A stretch of 36,081 nt of DNA. Origin: Bacteroidota bacterium. GTDB taxonomy: Bacteria > Bacteroidota > Ignavibacteria > Ignavibacteriales > Melioribacteraceae. Below the pieces are notes generated by a model. That model did no database searches. It saw only the letters and a list, made by a program, of their open reading frames with translations, and was not told the DNA's origin. The position numbers were made by a program, and so were the translations under genes. Every line of letters begins with the position of its first letter. Positions within the stretch are counted from its first letter, which is position 1. The stretch covers positions 1 through 36,081 of the forward strand of contig JAHISP010000028.1 in assembly GCA_018818165.1 (NCBI GenBank). Reading direction: 5' to 3'. Below are positions 7,834 through 14,775 of the stretch, one piece after another.

Positions 7834-7978
7834 ATATAAGATTCAGAAGAGCAAGGTATTTATTCTATTACCGGTAGCTGTTCCTTATGGTAATGAATCT
7901 CAAAGGGATGCAGATAAACGATTAAGAAAATCAATTCATATAATTAGTGGTCAAGTTGATAAAACTAACTATTTTTAG
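7817..7978 (+). CDS. Possible 53-aa basic protein overlapping the previous gene
   Basis: ATG 7817 to TAG 7978 in the +1 frame relative to the previous ORF. The N-terminus is very basic (MRKKIKYKIQKSK), followed by a short hydrophobic run (VFILLPVAVPYGN) and a charged tail. The size and a single hydrophobic stretch recall small phage structural or membrane proteins, but the stretch is short for a membrane helix and the ribosome site is weak. It is a tentative gene. Confidence 0.3.
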   Translation: MRKKIKYKIQKSKVFILLPVAVPYGNESQRDADKRLRKSIHIISGQVDKTNYF

Positions 7979-8048
7979 CTTCTGGTTGCTAAATGCATTA
8001 AAAACGATTAAAATGGCAACAATCACAACCAAAACGGGTTATTGGACA

Positions 8049-8066
8049 GTTAGCTAAAAAGCTAAC
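8049..8066. repeat. Perfect 7-bp hairpin (GTTAGCT-AAAA-AGCTAAC)
   Basis: GTTAGCT (8049-8055), a 4-base A loop and AGCTAAC (8060-8066). It lies in the non-coding stretch after the Rep-like gene. Compact hairpins of this type often present the nick site of rolling-circle replicons; there is no T-run that would make it an ordinary terminator. Confidence 0.6.
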
Positions 8067-8122
8067 AAAAGGAAACATTAAAAGGAAATTATTTAGTAAG
8101 AAATTCTATAAAATAACAGAAA

Positions 8123-8183
8123 AGCCAATATTGGTTTAGTACCACATGGCTACAATTGCCCAAAGGGGAAACCAACTTTGGCT
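8123..8183. repeat. Large imperfect hairpin, candidate replication origin structure
   Basis: AGCCAATATTGGTTT (8123-8137) and AAACCAACTTTGGCT (8169-8183) are inverted copies matching at 13 of 15 positions around a 31-base loop. The loop itself contains CCCAAAGGG. With the hairpin at 8049 it accounts for most of the visible structure in the 7979-8363 gene-free stretch. In filamentous phages and rolling-circle plasmids such hairpins form the origin or packaging signal; that use here is inferred. Confidence 0.5.
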
Positions 8184-8363
8184 ATAAACTCAATATAAAA
8201 CTGAAATGGATTTTACCAAATTGTCACTAAATGCTAACAAAATATAATTCTAAGAAGATTTACAAACCGTCCTACAAAACAAACATTGCCATAATAAGAG
8301 AGAGATTAAGGATTATATTGTGAGTTGCTTTGTAATTATTTCTAAGGCTATAAAGTTTTTTTA

Positions 8364-9920
8364 CTAGCGGTTTCTATACGCATTAAGAACTTCTTGTGCC
8401 TCTTTTGAACCAAGCCGAATTGATTTTTTAATGCACCTTATTGCTTCATCAAAATCACCTTCCGAACCATAAACTAAACCCATATCCAAATAAGCACTTG
8501 CATTATTTGGGTCTAGTTCTATAACTTTTTTAAAGCACATAATTGCTTCATCAAAATCACCTTCCGTCCCATAAGCCAATCCCATATACAAATAAGCATC
8601 AGTGTAATTTGGTGCTATTTCTATAACTTTTTGATAGCATTCAATTGCTTTATCGGCATTATCATTTTTTCCATAAGCATTTCCCATATTGTAATAAGCA
8701 TCTACATAATTTGGGTTTAACTCAATCGCTTTTTGATAGTAAAGAATTGCGTTGTCTAATTCACCCAATTCTTGTGCATTATAACCTTTTTGAAACCAAT
8801 CCGTAGACGTTAACTTATCTGTTCTTTTAGCATAAATTTCCTGCAATTTATCATAGGCAATAGCATTATTTGGATCCAATTCTATAACTTTTTGATAACA
8901 TTCAATTGATTTATCATAATTCCCTTTAAAACTATAAGATAAACCCAAGCTGAGATAAGCAATAATATTGTTTGTGTCCAACTTAATTGCTCTTTGATAA
9001 CATTCAATTGCTTTATCATAATTCCCTTTAATGCTATAAGCTAATCCCATCAAGATATAAGCACTTGCTTCATTTGGGTCTAAATCAATAGTTCTTTGAT
9101 AACATTCAATTGCTTTATCAACATTACCGCTGTTAAAATAAGCATACCCCATATTGTTATAAGCACTTGCATCATTTGGGTCTAAATCTATCGCTTTTTG
9201 ATAACATTCAATTGCTTTATCATACTTCTCTTTGGCACTATAAGCAATTCCCATATTGTAATTAGCAGTTGCATTATTTGGGTCTAAATCTATCGCTTTT
9301 TGATAATAAAGAATGGTATTATCATATTCTTTCATCTCATAAGCATTATATGCTTTCTGAAACCAATCTGAAGCCGACAATTCATCTGAAGTTTTTGCAT
9401 ACTCTAATTGTAAAGCTAGTTTCTCTTTTTCGGTAATTGTCTTGTTAAGCTGTTCTCTAATTCTGGATAATTCGTCACTAGCTAAATTTGCTCTGTTATT
9501 TGCTTCTTCAAGTTGCTTAGTTTTATCTCTATCTTTTGCAATCTCTCCCAACTTATTTTTCACACTATCAATATCAAGAGTAATTTCAGCTTTTATGTAA
9601 AATTTACTTCCATCCCATATTTCATCTAATATTTTTGTTTCGGTTATACCAGCAGTAATACTAATAATTTGGTTATTTGTAAGTTCCTTTATCTCTTTGT
9701 TAGTTTCTGTAGTTTCCATTTCAAAAGTTGATTCAATATAAACTCCAATTTCCTCAAGCAGTATTTTTTTTACTTGATTCAATGCAATTGCTCTTGATGT
9801 AATCTTGCTATCAGCATCACCAACAGTGTGTGTGTATTCCCGAATAAAAGTTTTTTCTTGAGCTAATGAAAAACTTGAAATTAAAAATAACAGAAAAGTG
9901 ATGATAGTTTTTTTAAACAT
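8364..9920 (-). CDS. Secreted TPR-repeat protein with FlgT/LPP20-like N-terminal domain
   Basis: 518 residues, start ATG 9920 behind AGAGGTT. A signal peptide (MFKKTIITFLLFLISSFSLAQ) is followed by a domain (about 22-120) whose pattern, ARA-like helix then EIGVYIES and a strand ending KAEITLD, fits the FlgT N-terminal/LPP20 group of outer-envelope proteins. A coiled coil (about 128-180) leads to nine 34-residue tetratricopeptide repeats plus one partial repeat, many with DLDPNN or ELDPNN ends. Two non-consensus units (ASDWFQKAYNA and STDWFQKGYNA) start two blocks, suggesting a block duplication. It should act as a periplasmic protein-binding scaffold. It lies inside the element but on the opposite strand, as cargo usually does. 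Confidence 0.85.
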   Translation of the reverse strand: MFKKTIITFLLFLISSFSLAQEKTFIREYTHTVGDADSKITSRAIALNQVKKILLEEIGVYIESTFEMETTETNKEIKELTNNQIISITAGITETKILDEIWDGSKFYIKAEITLDIDSVKNKLGEIAKDRDKTKQLEEANNRANLASDELSRIREQLNKTITEKEKLALQLEYAKTSDELSASDWFQKAYNAYEMKEYDNTILYYQKAIDLDPNNATANYNMGIAYSAKEKYDKAIECYQKAIDLDPNDASAYNNMGYAYFNSGNVDKAIECYQRTIDLDPNEASAYILMGLAYSIKGNYDKAIECYQRAIKLDTNNIIAYLSLGLSYSFKGNYDKSIECYQKVIELDPNNAIAYDKLQEIYAKRTDKLTSTDWFQKGYNAQELGELDNAILYYQKAIELNPNYVDAYYNMGNAYGKNDNADKAIECYQKVIEIAPNYTDAYLYMGLAYGTEGDFDEAIMCFKKVIELDPNNASAYLDMGLVYGSEGDFDEAIRCIKKSIRLGSKEAQEVLNAYRNR

Positions 9921-10055
9921 AAATAACCTCTATTTATTACTTTAAATTACAAATAATTTGTTAAAAATAAACTTATTATATTGCCATGTTCTGAAAAAGT
10001 TATTGTCAATAAAAAACAACTTTAAAGGGGTAAGAAAAGGGTAAGATTTTGCAAA

Positions 10056-10074
10056 CTTGTTACCTATTTGTTAC
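10056..10074. promoter_or_regulatory. 19-bp direct repeat near the right end (possible integrase arm site)
   Basis: Exact copy of 3163-3181 in the same orientation, 58 bases inside the attR core. Two GGGTAAG/GGGGTAAG words lie 20-30 bases to its left. No gene is seen between 9921 and 10285; that stretch holds this repeat, the attR core and a short tail. Confidence 0.55.
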
Positions 10075-10132
10075 TTTTAAAACTCACCTACCTTGTAACT
10101 ATATATAATTAGGGTAGTTATATAATATTAAC

Positions 10133-10159
10133 ACATTTCATATCGAAAATGTAGCTTTG
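10133..10159. other. attR core (right 27-bp repeat) with the relic rlmD 3' end
   Basis: Perfect copy of 3034-3060. In the rlmD frame the sequence from here reads TFHIENVALLVK and then TAG at 10170-10172, i.e. a complete RlmD C-terminus. This is the expected remnant when an element enters the 3' end of a gene and supplies a replacement tail. Confidence 0.85.
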
Positions 10160-10285
10160 TTGGTTAAGTAGTTAAAAAACCTAAAATAAAACGACAAGTT
10201 GCGGTTTCTGAGCTCATTCTTAGATCCAGCTCTTTTGCGGGGACACAGGTTTCTGTCTCGGTAAACTACAACATCAATCCTTATA

Positions 10286-11137
10286 TTATTGGATAGCATT
10301 CTCTATTTTCTTTACTATATAACCCTTTTTCTCTAGTTGCTCTATTATATTATCGTTACCAATGATATGACCAGCTCCTACAACAATAAATATTTTTCTC
10401 CCTTCTTCCAACATTGTTACTATTTTATCAGTTATAATTCTATTTCGCTTATATAATAGAGTATCCTTTTGTTTGGGAGAATCACTTGTAAACAATTCTA
10501 TTTTTTCTAGCAACCCCGTTTCATTTCCAAACTTCCAATATTCTACTAATTGTTTTGTTTCTTTCGCAATCACCTTTCTATTATTTAAATAATATACTAA
10601 TCTTTTTTCTGTCTCAATTGAATCAAGTTTTTGAACTTTTTCCATAATTTTTGAATACTCTTCAAAACCATCAATTTTAATGTTTCTCTTTCTAGCCAAA
10701 TAATGAAAATATGCTTCAATACCTTGGCTGTTTTTGAACCCAATTTTATTTAACTCATTTTTTTCAACTTCTTGAATGATTTCAGCTGGTTGTAATTGCA
10801 GTAAGACATTTGAAGGGATTAACAAATCATCTGCAACATTTTTCACTAACTGCAATGTCTCTTCTGAGACATGATTTTTCAATTCAAACGTATCATCCTG
10901 CTTTTGTTTGCTAATGTTTCCTGGTTTCAGCTCCATGAAGAATTCTTCCGAGTCATTAAATTTCTCAATAATATAATTTGGCAAAGGATATATTGACTCA
11001 TCTAAACTATGAAAAGAACCTAAAATATAAACTTCACCGTTTTCACTTTGCACTTCATAAAAAATTGGTGAAATCTCTTTTTCTGAATTACATGAAAAAA
11101 AAACTAGAAATATGATTGTTATTAAAATTGTTCTCAT
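10286..11137 (-). CDS. TraB/GumN-family lipoprotein
   Basis: 283 residues behind an AGGAG site. A lipobox (LVFFSC, C16) marks a lipoprotein. The family's N-terminal motif appears as YILGSFHSLDESIYPLP with H43, an acidic helix FFMELKPGN follows, and the C-terminal IFIVVGAGHIIGNDNIIEQL carries the second conserved GxxH. TraB/GumN/Tiki proteins are proposed metal-dependent proteases or regulators; the bacterial members have no settled role. Upstream on the same strand, 71 bases away, is another lipoprotein gene, so the pair may be one transcript. Confidence 0.85.
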   Translation of the reverse strand: MRTILITIIFLVFFSCNSEKEISPIFYEVQSENGEVYILGSFHSLDESIYPLPNYIIEKFNDSEEFFMELKPGNISKQKQDDTFELKNHVSEETLQLVKNVADDLLIPSNVLLQLQPAEIIQEVEKNELNKIGFKNSQGIEAYFHYLARKRNIKIDGFEEYSKIMEKVQKLDSIETEKRLVYYLNNRKVIAKETKQLVEYWKFGNETGLLEKIELFTSDSPKQKDTLLYKRNRIITDKIVTMLEEGRKIFIVVGAGHIIGNDNIIEQLEKKGYIVKKIENAIQ

Positions 11138-11208
11138 CTTTTTACTCCTAACATTTAAAGAATTCTATTCACCATAAAAACTAGTTGATAGGTCAACTTC
11201 CAATTGCT

Positions 11209-11808
11209 CTAATTACCGAGTAAATTATTTGCAATTTCTCTTATATCTTTATATGGGTCTCCGTTAAAGATAGGAAGATTTGATAAAATTATTAATATTT
11301 CTTTTTCCTTTTTAACTGCAGAATTGTCCAAAAGATTATAAGCAATATGAGTGCTTATATAATTATTCAACAAATTGGCAATCTTTGATAGTACATAAAT
11401 TGGCGTATCTTCATCAGAAGCTAGCAATGGTAAAAATTTGGAATAATAAATCCATTCGTCTTTATTTTTTAACAGTTCCCAAAAGTTATCACTAAATAAA
11501 TATGTATCGTTTTCATCAATATTATATGATTTAATGGCAGCAATTTTATTCTTATTCTTTAAACCGTAAATATAATCGTAAAAACAACCAGATGGACAAT
11601 CTTGTGGAGGTCCATATGGAACACTAAAAACATAGACATCTTCATTGCTTACATTCATAATTACTTTAATTTTTTGAGGATCTTCTAAATTAAGATTATT
11701 AACAAAATTTTGAATGTCATTTGGGATAATTGGCTCAACAATATTATCACAACTTACAATTACGAATAATATAATTGCTGACAAAAATATTTTAATTATT
11801 AAATTCAT
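11209..11808 (-). CDS. Hypothetical lipoprotein, 199 aa
   Basis: A signal peptide ends in VIVSC (C20 lipid-modified). The start has a good GAGGTT site. The mature part is acidic and looks like a mixed fold, with a pair of cysteines in PQDCPSGCFYDY that could form a disulfide or bind metal. The C-terminal half resembles a helical repeat domain. No family is recognised. It lies directly downstream (minus strand) of an attC-like end at 11831-11839, so it and the TraB-like gene may form one cassette. Confidence 0.7.
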   Translation of the reverse strand: MNLIIKIFLSAIILFVIVSCDNIVEPIIPNDIQNFVNNLNLEDPQKIKVIMNVSNEDVYVFSVPYGPPQDCPSGCFYDYIYGLKNKNKIAAIKSYNIDENDTYLFSDNFWELLKNKDEWIYYSKFLPLLASDEDTPIYVLSKIANLLNNYISTHIAYNLLDNSAVKKEKEILIILSNLPIFNGDPYKDIREIANNLLGN

Positions 11809-11830
11809 TAAACAACCTCATTTGTTTTTT

Positions 11831-11995
11831 GCACATAACCCGCCACCATAACAACAATTCTACAAAATAGCGAATGATAAAATTACCAAGAACATTTTTT
11901 AATAGTAGGGCATCACAACGCTCCATTTGTAAAATGTTTATAGCCAATTTATTATTGCCTTTAACAGGAATAGCTGTTTAGGTGCATTTAAAATA
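11831..11995 (-). repeat. attC-like recombination site (tentative)
   Basis: Read on the minus strand, the segment between the cupin stop and the lipoprotein start begins GCACCTAAAC (11985-11976 region) and ends GTTATGTGC (11839-11831). These are imperfect inverted ends of the form seen in integron attC sites (RYYYAAC...GTTRRRY). The inner arms pair only weakly. I rate it as a possible degenerate cassette boundary. Confidence 0.3.
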
Positions 11996-12029
11996 ATATT
12001 ATTTTAATCAATTATTTTTCTAATGTTTT

Positions 12030-12616
12030 TTAGTCGATCTTTAATGGTGGACCAACAACTTTCATTTCGTGTTCTTCAAAAACTTTTATAACTTCTTCAT
12101 TTGTTGGCGGTGAAATCCAAGAATCTGTTATCTTAAAAAATTCCTCCATCTTTCCAGCGGGTAAATAGGATACTATAATTTTAGCTTTTTCGGTTAATTG
12201 AACAAATGCGTGCTGAACATTTCTTGGAAGAAAAATAGTGTCACCTATTTTCAAAGTATGTTTGTCTTCACCGACTTGAAAAAAATACTCTCCTTCAACA
12301 ACATAAAACCATTCATCTTGATTAGGGTGAATGTGTAGAGGCGGGCCACCTTTAGGTGTATATCCAGTTTGTTCAAACACTGCTACATCTCCATCAGTGT
12401 CATTTCCACTAATTTTTTATCTAGGTTGTTTAAAGTAACTCCCTTCATTTTGTAGCGTTTGCCATATCTAGCATCACCAGAATTTACTTTGAAACCAGTT
12501 TTAGTTCTCATTCGGGTTCCTTTTTCAATAAACATAGATAAATTATTATTTATTTTTGCTAAAAGATTTATTGGATAAAGTAATAATGCAGTTAATATTA
12601 GTTTTCTTCTGTTCAT
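12030..12616 (-). pseudogene. Cupin-domain protein, frameshifted in an A-run
   Basis: Two frames join to one protein of about 195 residues. 12616-12383 gives a signal peptide (MNRRKLILTALLLYPINLLA) and the domain start (GDARYGKRYKMKGVTLNNLD); 12380-12030 gives FEQTGYTPKGGPPLHIHP, QDEWFYVVEGEYFFQVG and FLPRNVQHAFVQL. These supply the two cupin motifs with the metal-binding histidines and the glutamate. Adding one A to the A6 run (T6 at 12413-12418) restores an unbroken frame through SGNDTDGDVAVFEQTG. The family is the small quercetinase-like cupins. It is either a true one-base deletion or a sequencing error. The downstream part has no good ribosome site of its own. Confidence 0.8.
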
Positions 12617-12651
12617 AATTTTACATTCTTCAATAATTATTTATAACTTAA

Positions 12652-12688
12652 GCATCTAACGGTTTGTTTAACTAAGCCGCAAAGCGGC
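12652..12688 (-). repeat. attC-like right half (GTTAGATGC with GCCGC stem)
   Basis: On the minus strand this reads GCCGC-TTT-GCGGC, TTAGTTAAACAAACC, GTTAGATGC. The last nine bases equal the classic integron core end GTTRRRY followed by GC, and the stem-loop and spacing resemble an L'-R' half. The opposite R'' end is not found within 150 bases, so the site is incomplete or degenerate. It lies 36 bases upstream of the cupin start. Confidence 0.4.
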
Positions 12689-12928
12689 AGCACTTACTCC
12701 ACAATAATGCCAACTTAAAAATCAACACTTTCCTTTGCGTCAACATAAATATTTCCACTAATTATAACAACAGCAAATATCAATAATTACGGAGGTATAA
12801 AATGTACACATTCATACTCATTTGCATGGAAAAAGATTTGCAGCTACTTGGTTTATCGGAAAAAGCAAACCATATAATCCACCACATATAAACCTAATAG
12901 CAAATTACAAGTACTTGTACTGAGTTCA
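12664..12928. repeat. 265-bp dispersed repeat, copy 1
   Basis: Closely similar to 14125-14392, same orientation. Shared stretches include CTAAGCCGCAAA, CTCCACAATAATGCCAACTT, the ACGGAGGT segment and AAGTACTTGT. Small indels distinguish the copies. Each copy sits just upstream of a minus-strand single gene (cupin here) and holds a micro-ORF on the plus strand. Confidence 0.8.
12802..12891 (+). CDS. Micro-ORF (29 aa) with perfect Shine-Dalgarno, copy 1
   Basis: ATG 12802 is preceded by ACGGAGGT at ideal spacing, the strongest ribosome site in the window. The peptide starts MYTFILICMEKDLQLLGLSE. The paralog at 14264 starts MYTFILNRMEEDIQMHGLAE and is 35 residues long. The start, the site and the first 20 residues are kept while indels have changed the tail here. 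A small regulatory or toxic peptide is possible; equally it may be a leftover of a longer gene. Confidence 0.4.
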   Translation: MYTFILICMEKDLQLLGLSEKANHIIHHI

Positions 12929-13217
12929 TCGAAGTCGCGGTTGTGGCTGAGCTCTCATGTTTTCCGCACAATATTAAAAAAAGGCTGAAATTAGTTTAAT
13001 TTGAAAAGATATTTCAAAAATGAGTGTAACTAGTTGTTTTGTAAGTGCATTTATAATAAAGGAAAAATATATATTGAAAGTATTTCAGTATGGATTATCT
13101 CAAAATAATATGGCAAATATAAAATCCAAGACAATTGGGTTTTTGATTAAAAACACAAGATAGATTCGTAATATTAATTTTTGTAGTGTTAATAGCAAAC
13201 TTGTAAATGGCAAAGCT

Positions 13218-13263
13218 CTCGAATCGGCGATTCGAGCAACAATGTAGTGTGATTCGCCGAATC
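13218..13263. repeat. Paired palindromes in the gene-free stretch
   Basis: CTCGAATCG-G-CGATTCGAG (13218-13236) is a perfect 9-bp palindrome, followed by GATTCG-C-CGAATC (13251-13263), a 6-bp palindrome built from the same words. CAAAGCT borders both. Apart from these, the 265-bp repeat and a 10-bp palindrome ATAACGTTAT at 13447-13456, I see no gene in 12929-13481. Confidence 0.6.
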
Positions 13264-13481
13264 GCAAAGCTGATACTGACAAACTTGGAAAACTGTATTA
13301 GAAATAGGCTAAATTACAACAATGCTCTTAAAAAGTTGAGGTGTACCAATACTGAAAAAAGGACAAGTAGCGGTTGCCGATCTCTCACAAAGTGATATAC
13401 TTCAGAGTTTACTCCATTCTTTTTGTAGGGTTCGGTATCAATCATTATAACGTTATATGTCATTTAGCATATTGAATAATT

Positions 13482-14099
13482 CTATTTATATTTTGCAATC
13501 ATTACTGAAAACAGCATATCATAATTTAATTTATCAGCTCCTTTCATCAACAATCTCTGCTCTTTCAACAGCCTCATTTCATTATTCTCTAATAATCCCT
13601 TGATATAATCAGGTGAATGTTTGAAGATAGGAACGCCCCAAGCTGTCATTTGCTGACTATATTCATTTGCATAATTGTCTGGTGCTATTGCAAAGCCGAA
13701 TATTCCTCCTTTTTGTAACACTCTTGCCACATCTGAAAACACATTTTTCAAATCACTAAGGAAATGGAATACACCGCAACAAATTATATGGTTAAAAGAA
13801 TTGTCATTATATGGTATGTTGTCGTCTGATAATTTATGAAGCTTTAACTCTTCTGTGAATGCTTTATTTCTGCAAAGGTTTAACATATCCTCTGCAATAT
13901 CCAAACCGTAAACTTTCAATCCAATCTTAGAAAATTTAATTGATGCCAAGCCAGTTCCTATTCCAAGATCAAGTATTTTCTCATTTGGTTTAACATATTC
14001 ATAACACATTCCAAATATCACATCGTGCCCATAACTATCATATTCTTTTACTTGTTCATCATATTGACTTGCTATTTCTTTATAATCATATTCATTCAT
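13482..14099 (-). CDS. SAM-dependent methyltransferase (Methyltransf_11/25 type)
   Basis: 205 residues from ATG 14099 behind GGAG; a TTG at 14114 would lie on the ribosome site and is not used. Motif I is ILDLGIGTGLAS, motif II ends with the acidic GLDIAEDML, motif IV is NHIICCGVFHFLSD, and VLQKGGIFGFAI follows. All SAM-binding elements look intact. The family methylates small molecules; the substrate is not readable from sequence. It stands alone as a single-gene unit, preceded by copy 2 of the 265-bp repeat, which fits a cassette-like origin. Confidence 0.88.
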   Translation of the reverse strand: MNEYDYKEIASQYDEQVKEYDSYGHDVIFGMCYEYVKPNEKILDLGIGTGLASIKFSKIGLKVYGLDIAEDMLNLCRNKAFTEELKLHKLSDDNIPYNDNSFNHIICCGVFHFLSDLKNVFSDVARVLQKGGIFGFAIAPDNYANEYSQQMTAWGVPIFKHSPDYIKGLLENNEMRLLKEQRLLMKGADKLNYDMLFSVMIAKYK

Positions 14100-14124
14100 A
14101 TTACAATTCTCCAATTTAAGTCGC

Positions 14125-14392
14125 TGGTTAAACTAAGCCGCAAAACGATAAAACTTGCTCCACAATAATGCCAACTTAAAAAATCAGCATTTTCCTTTGC
14201 ATCAACATAAATATTTCCACTAATTATAACAACAGCAAATATCAATAATTACGGAGGTTTCAAATGTACACATTCATACTCAATCGCATGGAAGAAGATA
14301 TACAGATGCATGGTTTAGCGGAAATGATGAAACAAATAATCCTACCACTTAAAAACCTATTAGCAAATTAAAAGTACTTGTGCTGAGTTCTC
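14125..14392. repeat. 265-bp dispersed repeat, copy 2
   Basis: Direct copy of 12664-12928, offset about 1461 bases. At its left end the minus strand reads GCGGCTTAGTTTAACC-AGCGAC, where copy 1 has GCGGCTTAGTTAAACAAACC-GTTAGATGC. The attC-like core is therefore altered in this copy. Confidence 0.8.
14264..14371 (+). CDS. Micro-ORF (35 aa) with perfect Shine-Dalgarno, copy 2
   Basis: ATG 14264 follows ACGGAGGT. The peptide begins MYTFILNRMEEDIQMHGLAE and ends ILPLKNLLAN; it is amphipathic rather than a membrane helix. It is paralogous to the micro-ORF at 12802. Its reality as a gene rests only on the conserved start and ribosome site. Confidence 0.4.
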   Translation: MYTFILNRMEEDIQMHGLAEMMKQIILPLKNLLAN

Positions 14393-14419
14393 ACAAAGTG
14401 ATATGAGAGTTTCTGAGTC

Positions 14420-14503
14420 GTCCGCGTGAATTCGGAAGTGGTCCGCATGAATTGGGAAGTGATCCGGGAAGATTTAGGAATCATTCGGAAATATTTTCCG
14501 GGG
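14420..14503. repeat. Second 21-bp-period array, four units
   Basis: Units start at 14420, 14441, 14462 and 14483. The first two are nearly identical (GTCCGCGTGAATTCGGAAGT and GTCCGCATGAATTGGGAAGT); the last two are decayed but keep TCCGG/TTCGGAA words in phase. The sequence is unrelated to the array at 505-785, yet the period is the same. The rest of 14504-14775 is AT-rich with no gene seen. Confidence 0.7.
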
Positions 14504-14775
14504 GATCCGACGGACTTTTCATCTATGAAATTTCATCTATTTACATTAAAAAAGAAATGTTTTAATCTATTTTGTATTAGCAGATAAAAAAATTGCTTAA
14601 GTTAACGATGTTAAAATATTTGGAATATTAAAATCGGATTTAATAAGAATAAGTATAAAAGATCTTAATCATCATGCATAAAAATTAAAAAAACGAGTAA
14701 TGGTGCCGATATTATGTAAAACAAATAACCTCACCCCTGCTTGAAATTTATTATCTAAACTAAAAGGGAAATAAA

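Larger units (their letters stand above)
3034..10159. mobile_element. Integrated element of about 7.1 kb in the 3' end of rlmD
   Basis: The 27 bases at 3034-3060 recur perfectly and in the same orientation at 10133-10159. After the second copy the frame reads A-L-L-V-K-stop, a natural end for RlmD, so the right copy keeps the pre-insertion gene tail and the left copy gives rlmD a new tail. A tyrosine integrase gene begins 176 bases inside the left repeat. Content in order: integrase, 90-aa and 269-aa unknowns, HTH (excisionase-like), 97-aa and 151-aa unknowns, Rep-like protein, two tiny ORFs, hairpin region, and a TPR protein on the opposite strand. Size, integration mode and the Rep suggest a small replicating or satellite-like element. 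Confidence 0.85.

Noticed and set aside
10286-14114. A complete integron
   Set aside because: No integron integrase is present and the attC-like sites are incomplete; only a cassette-like origin is suggested.
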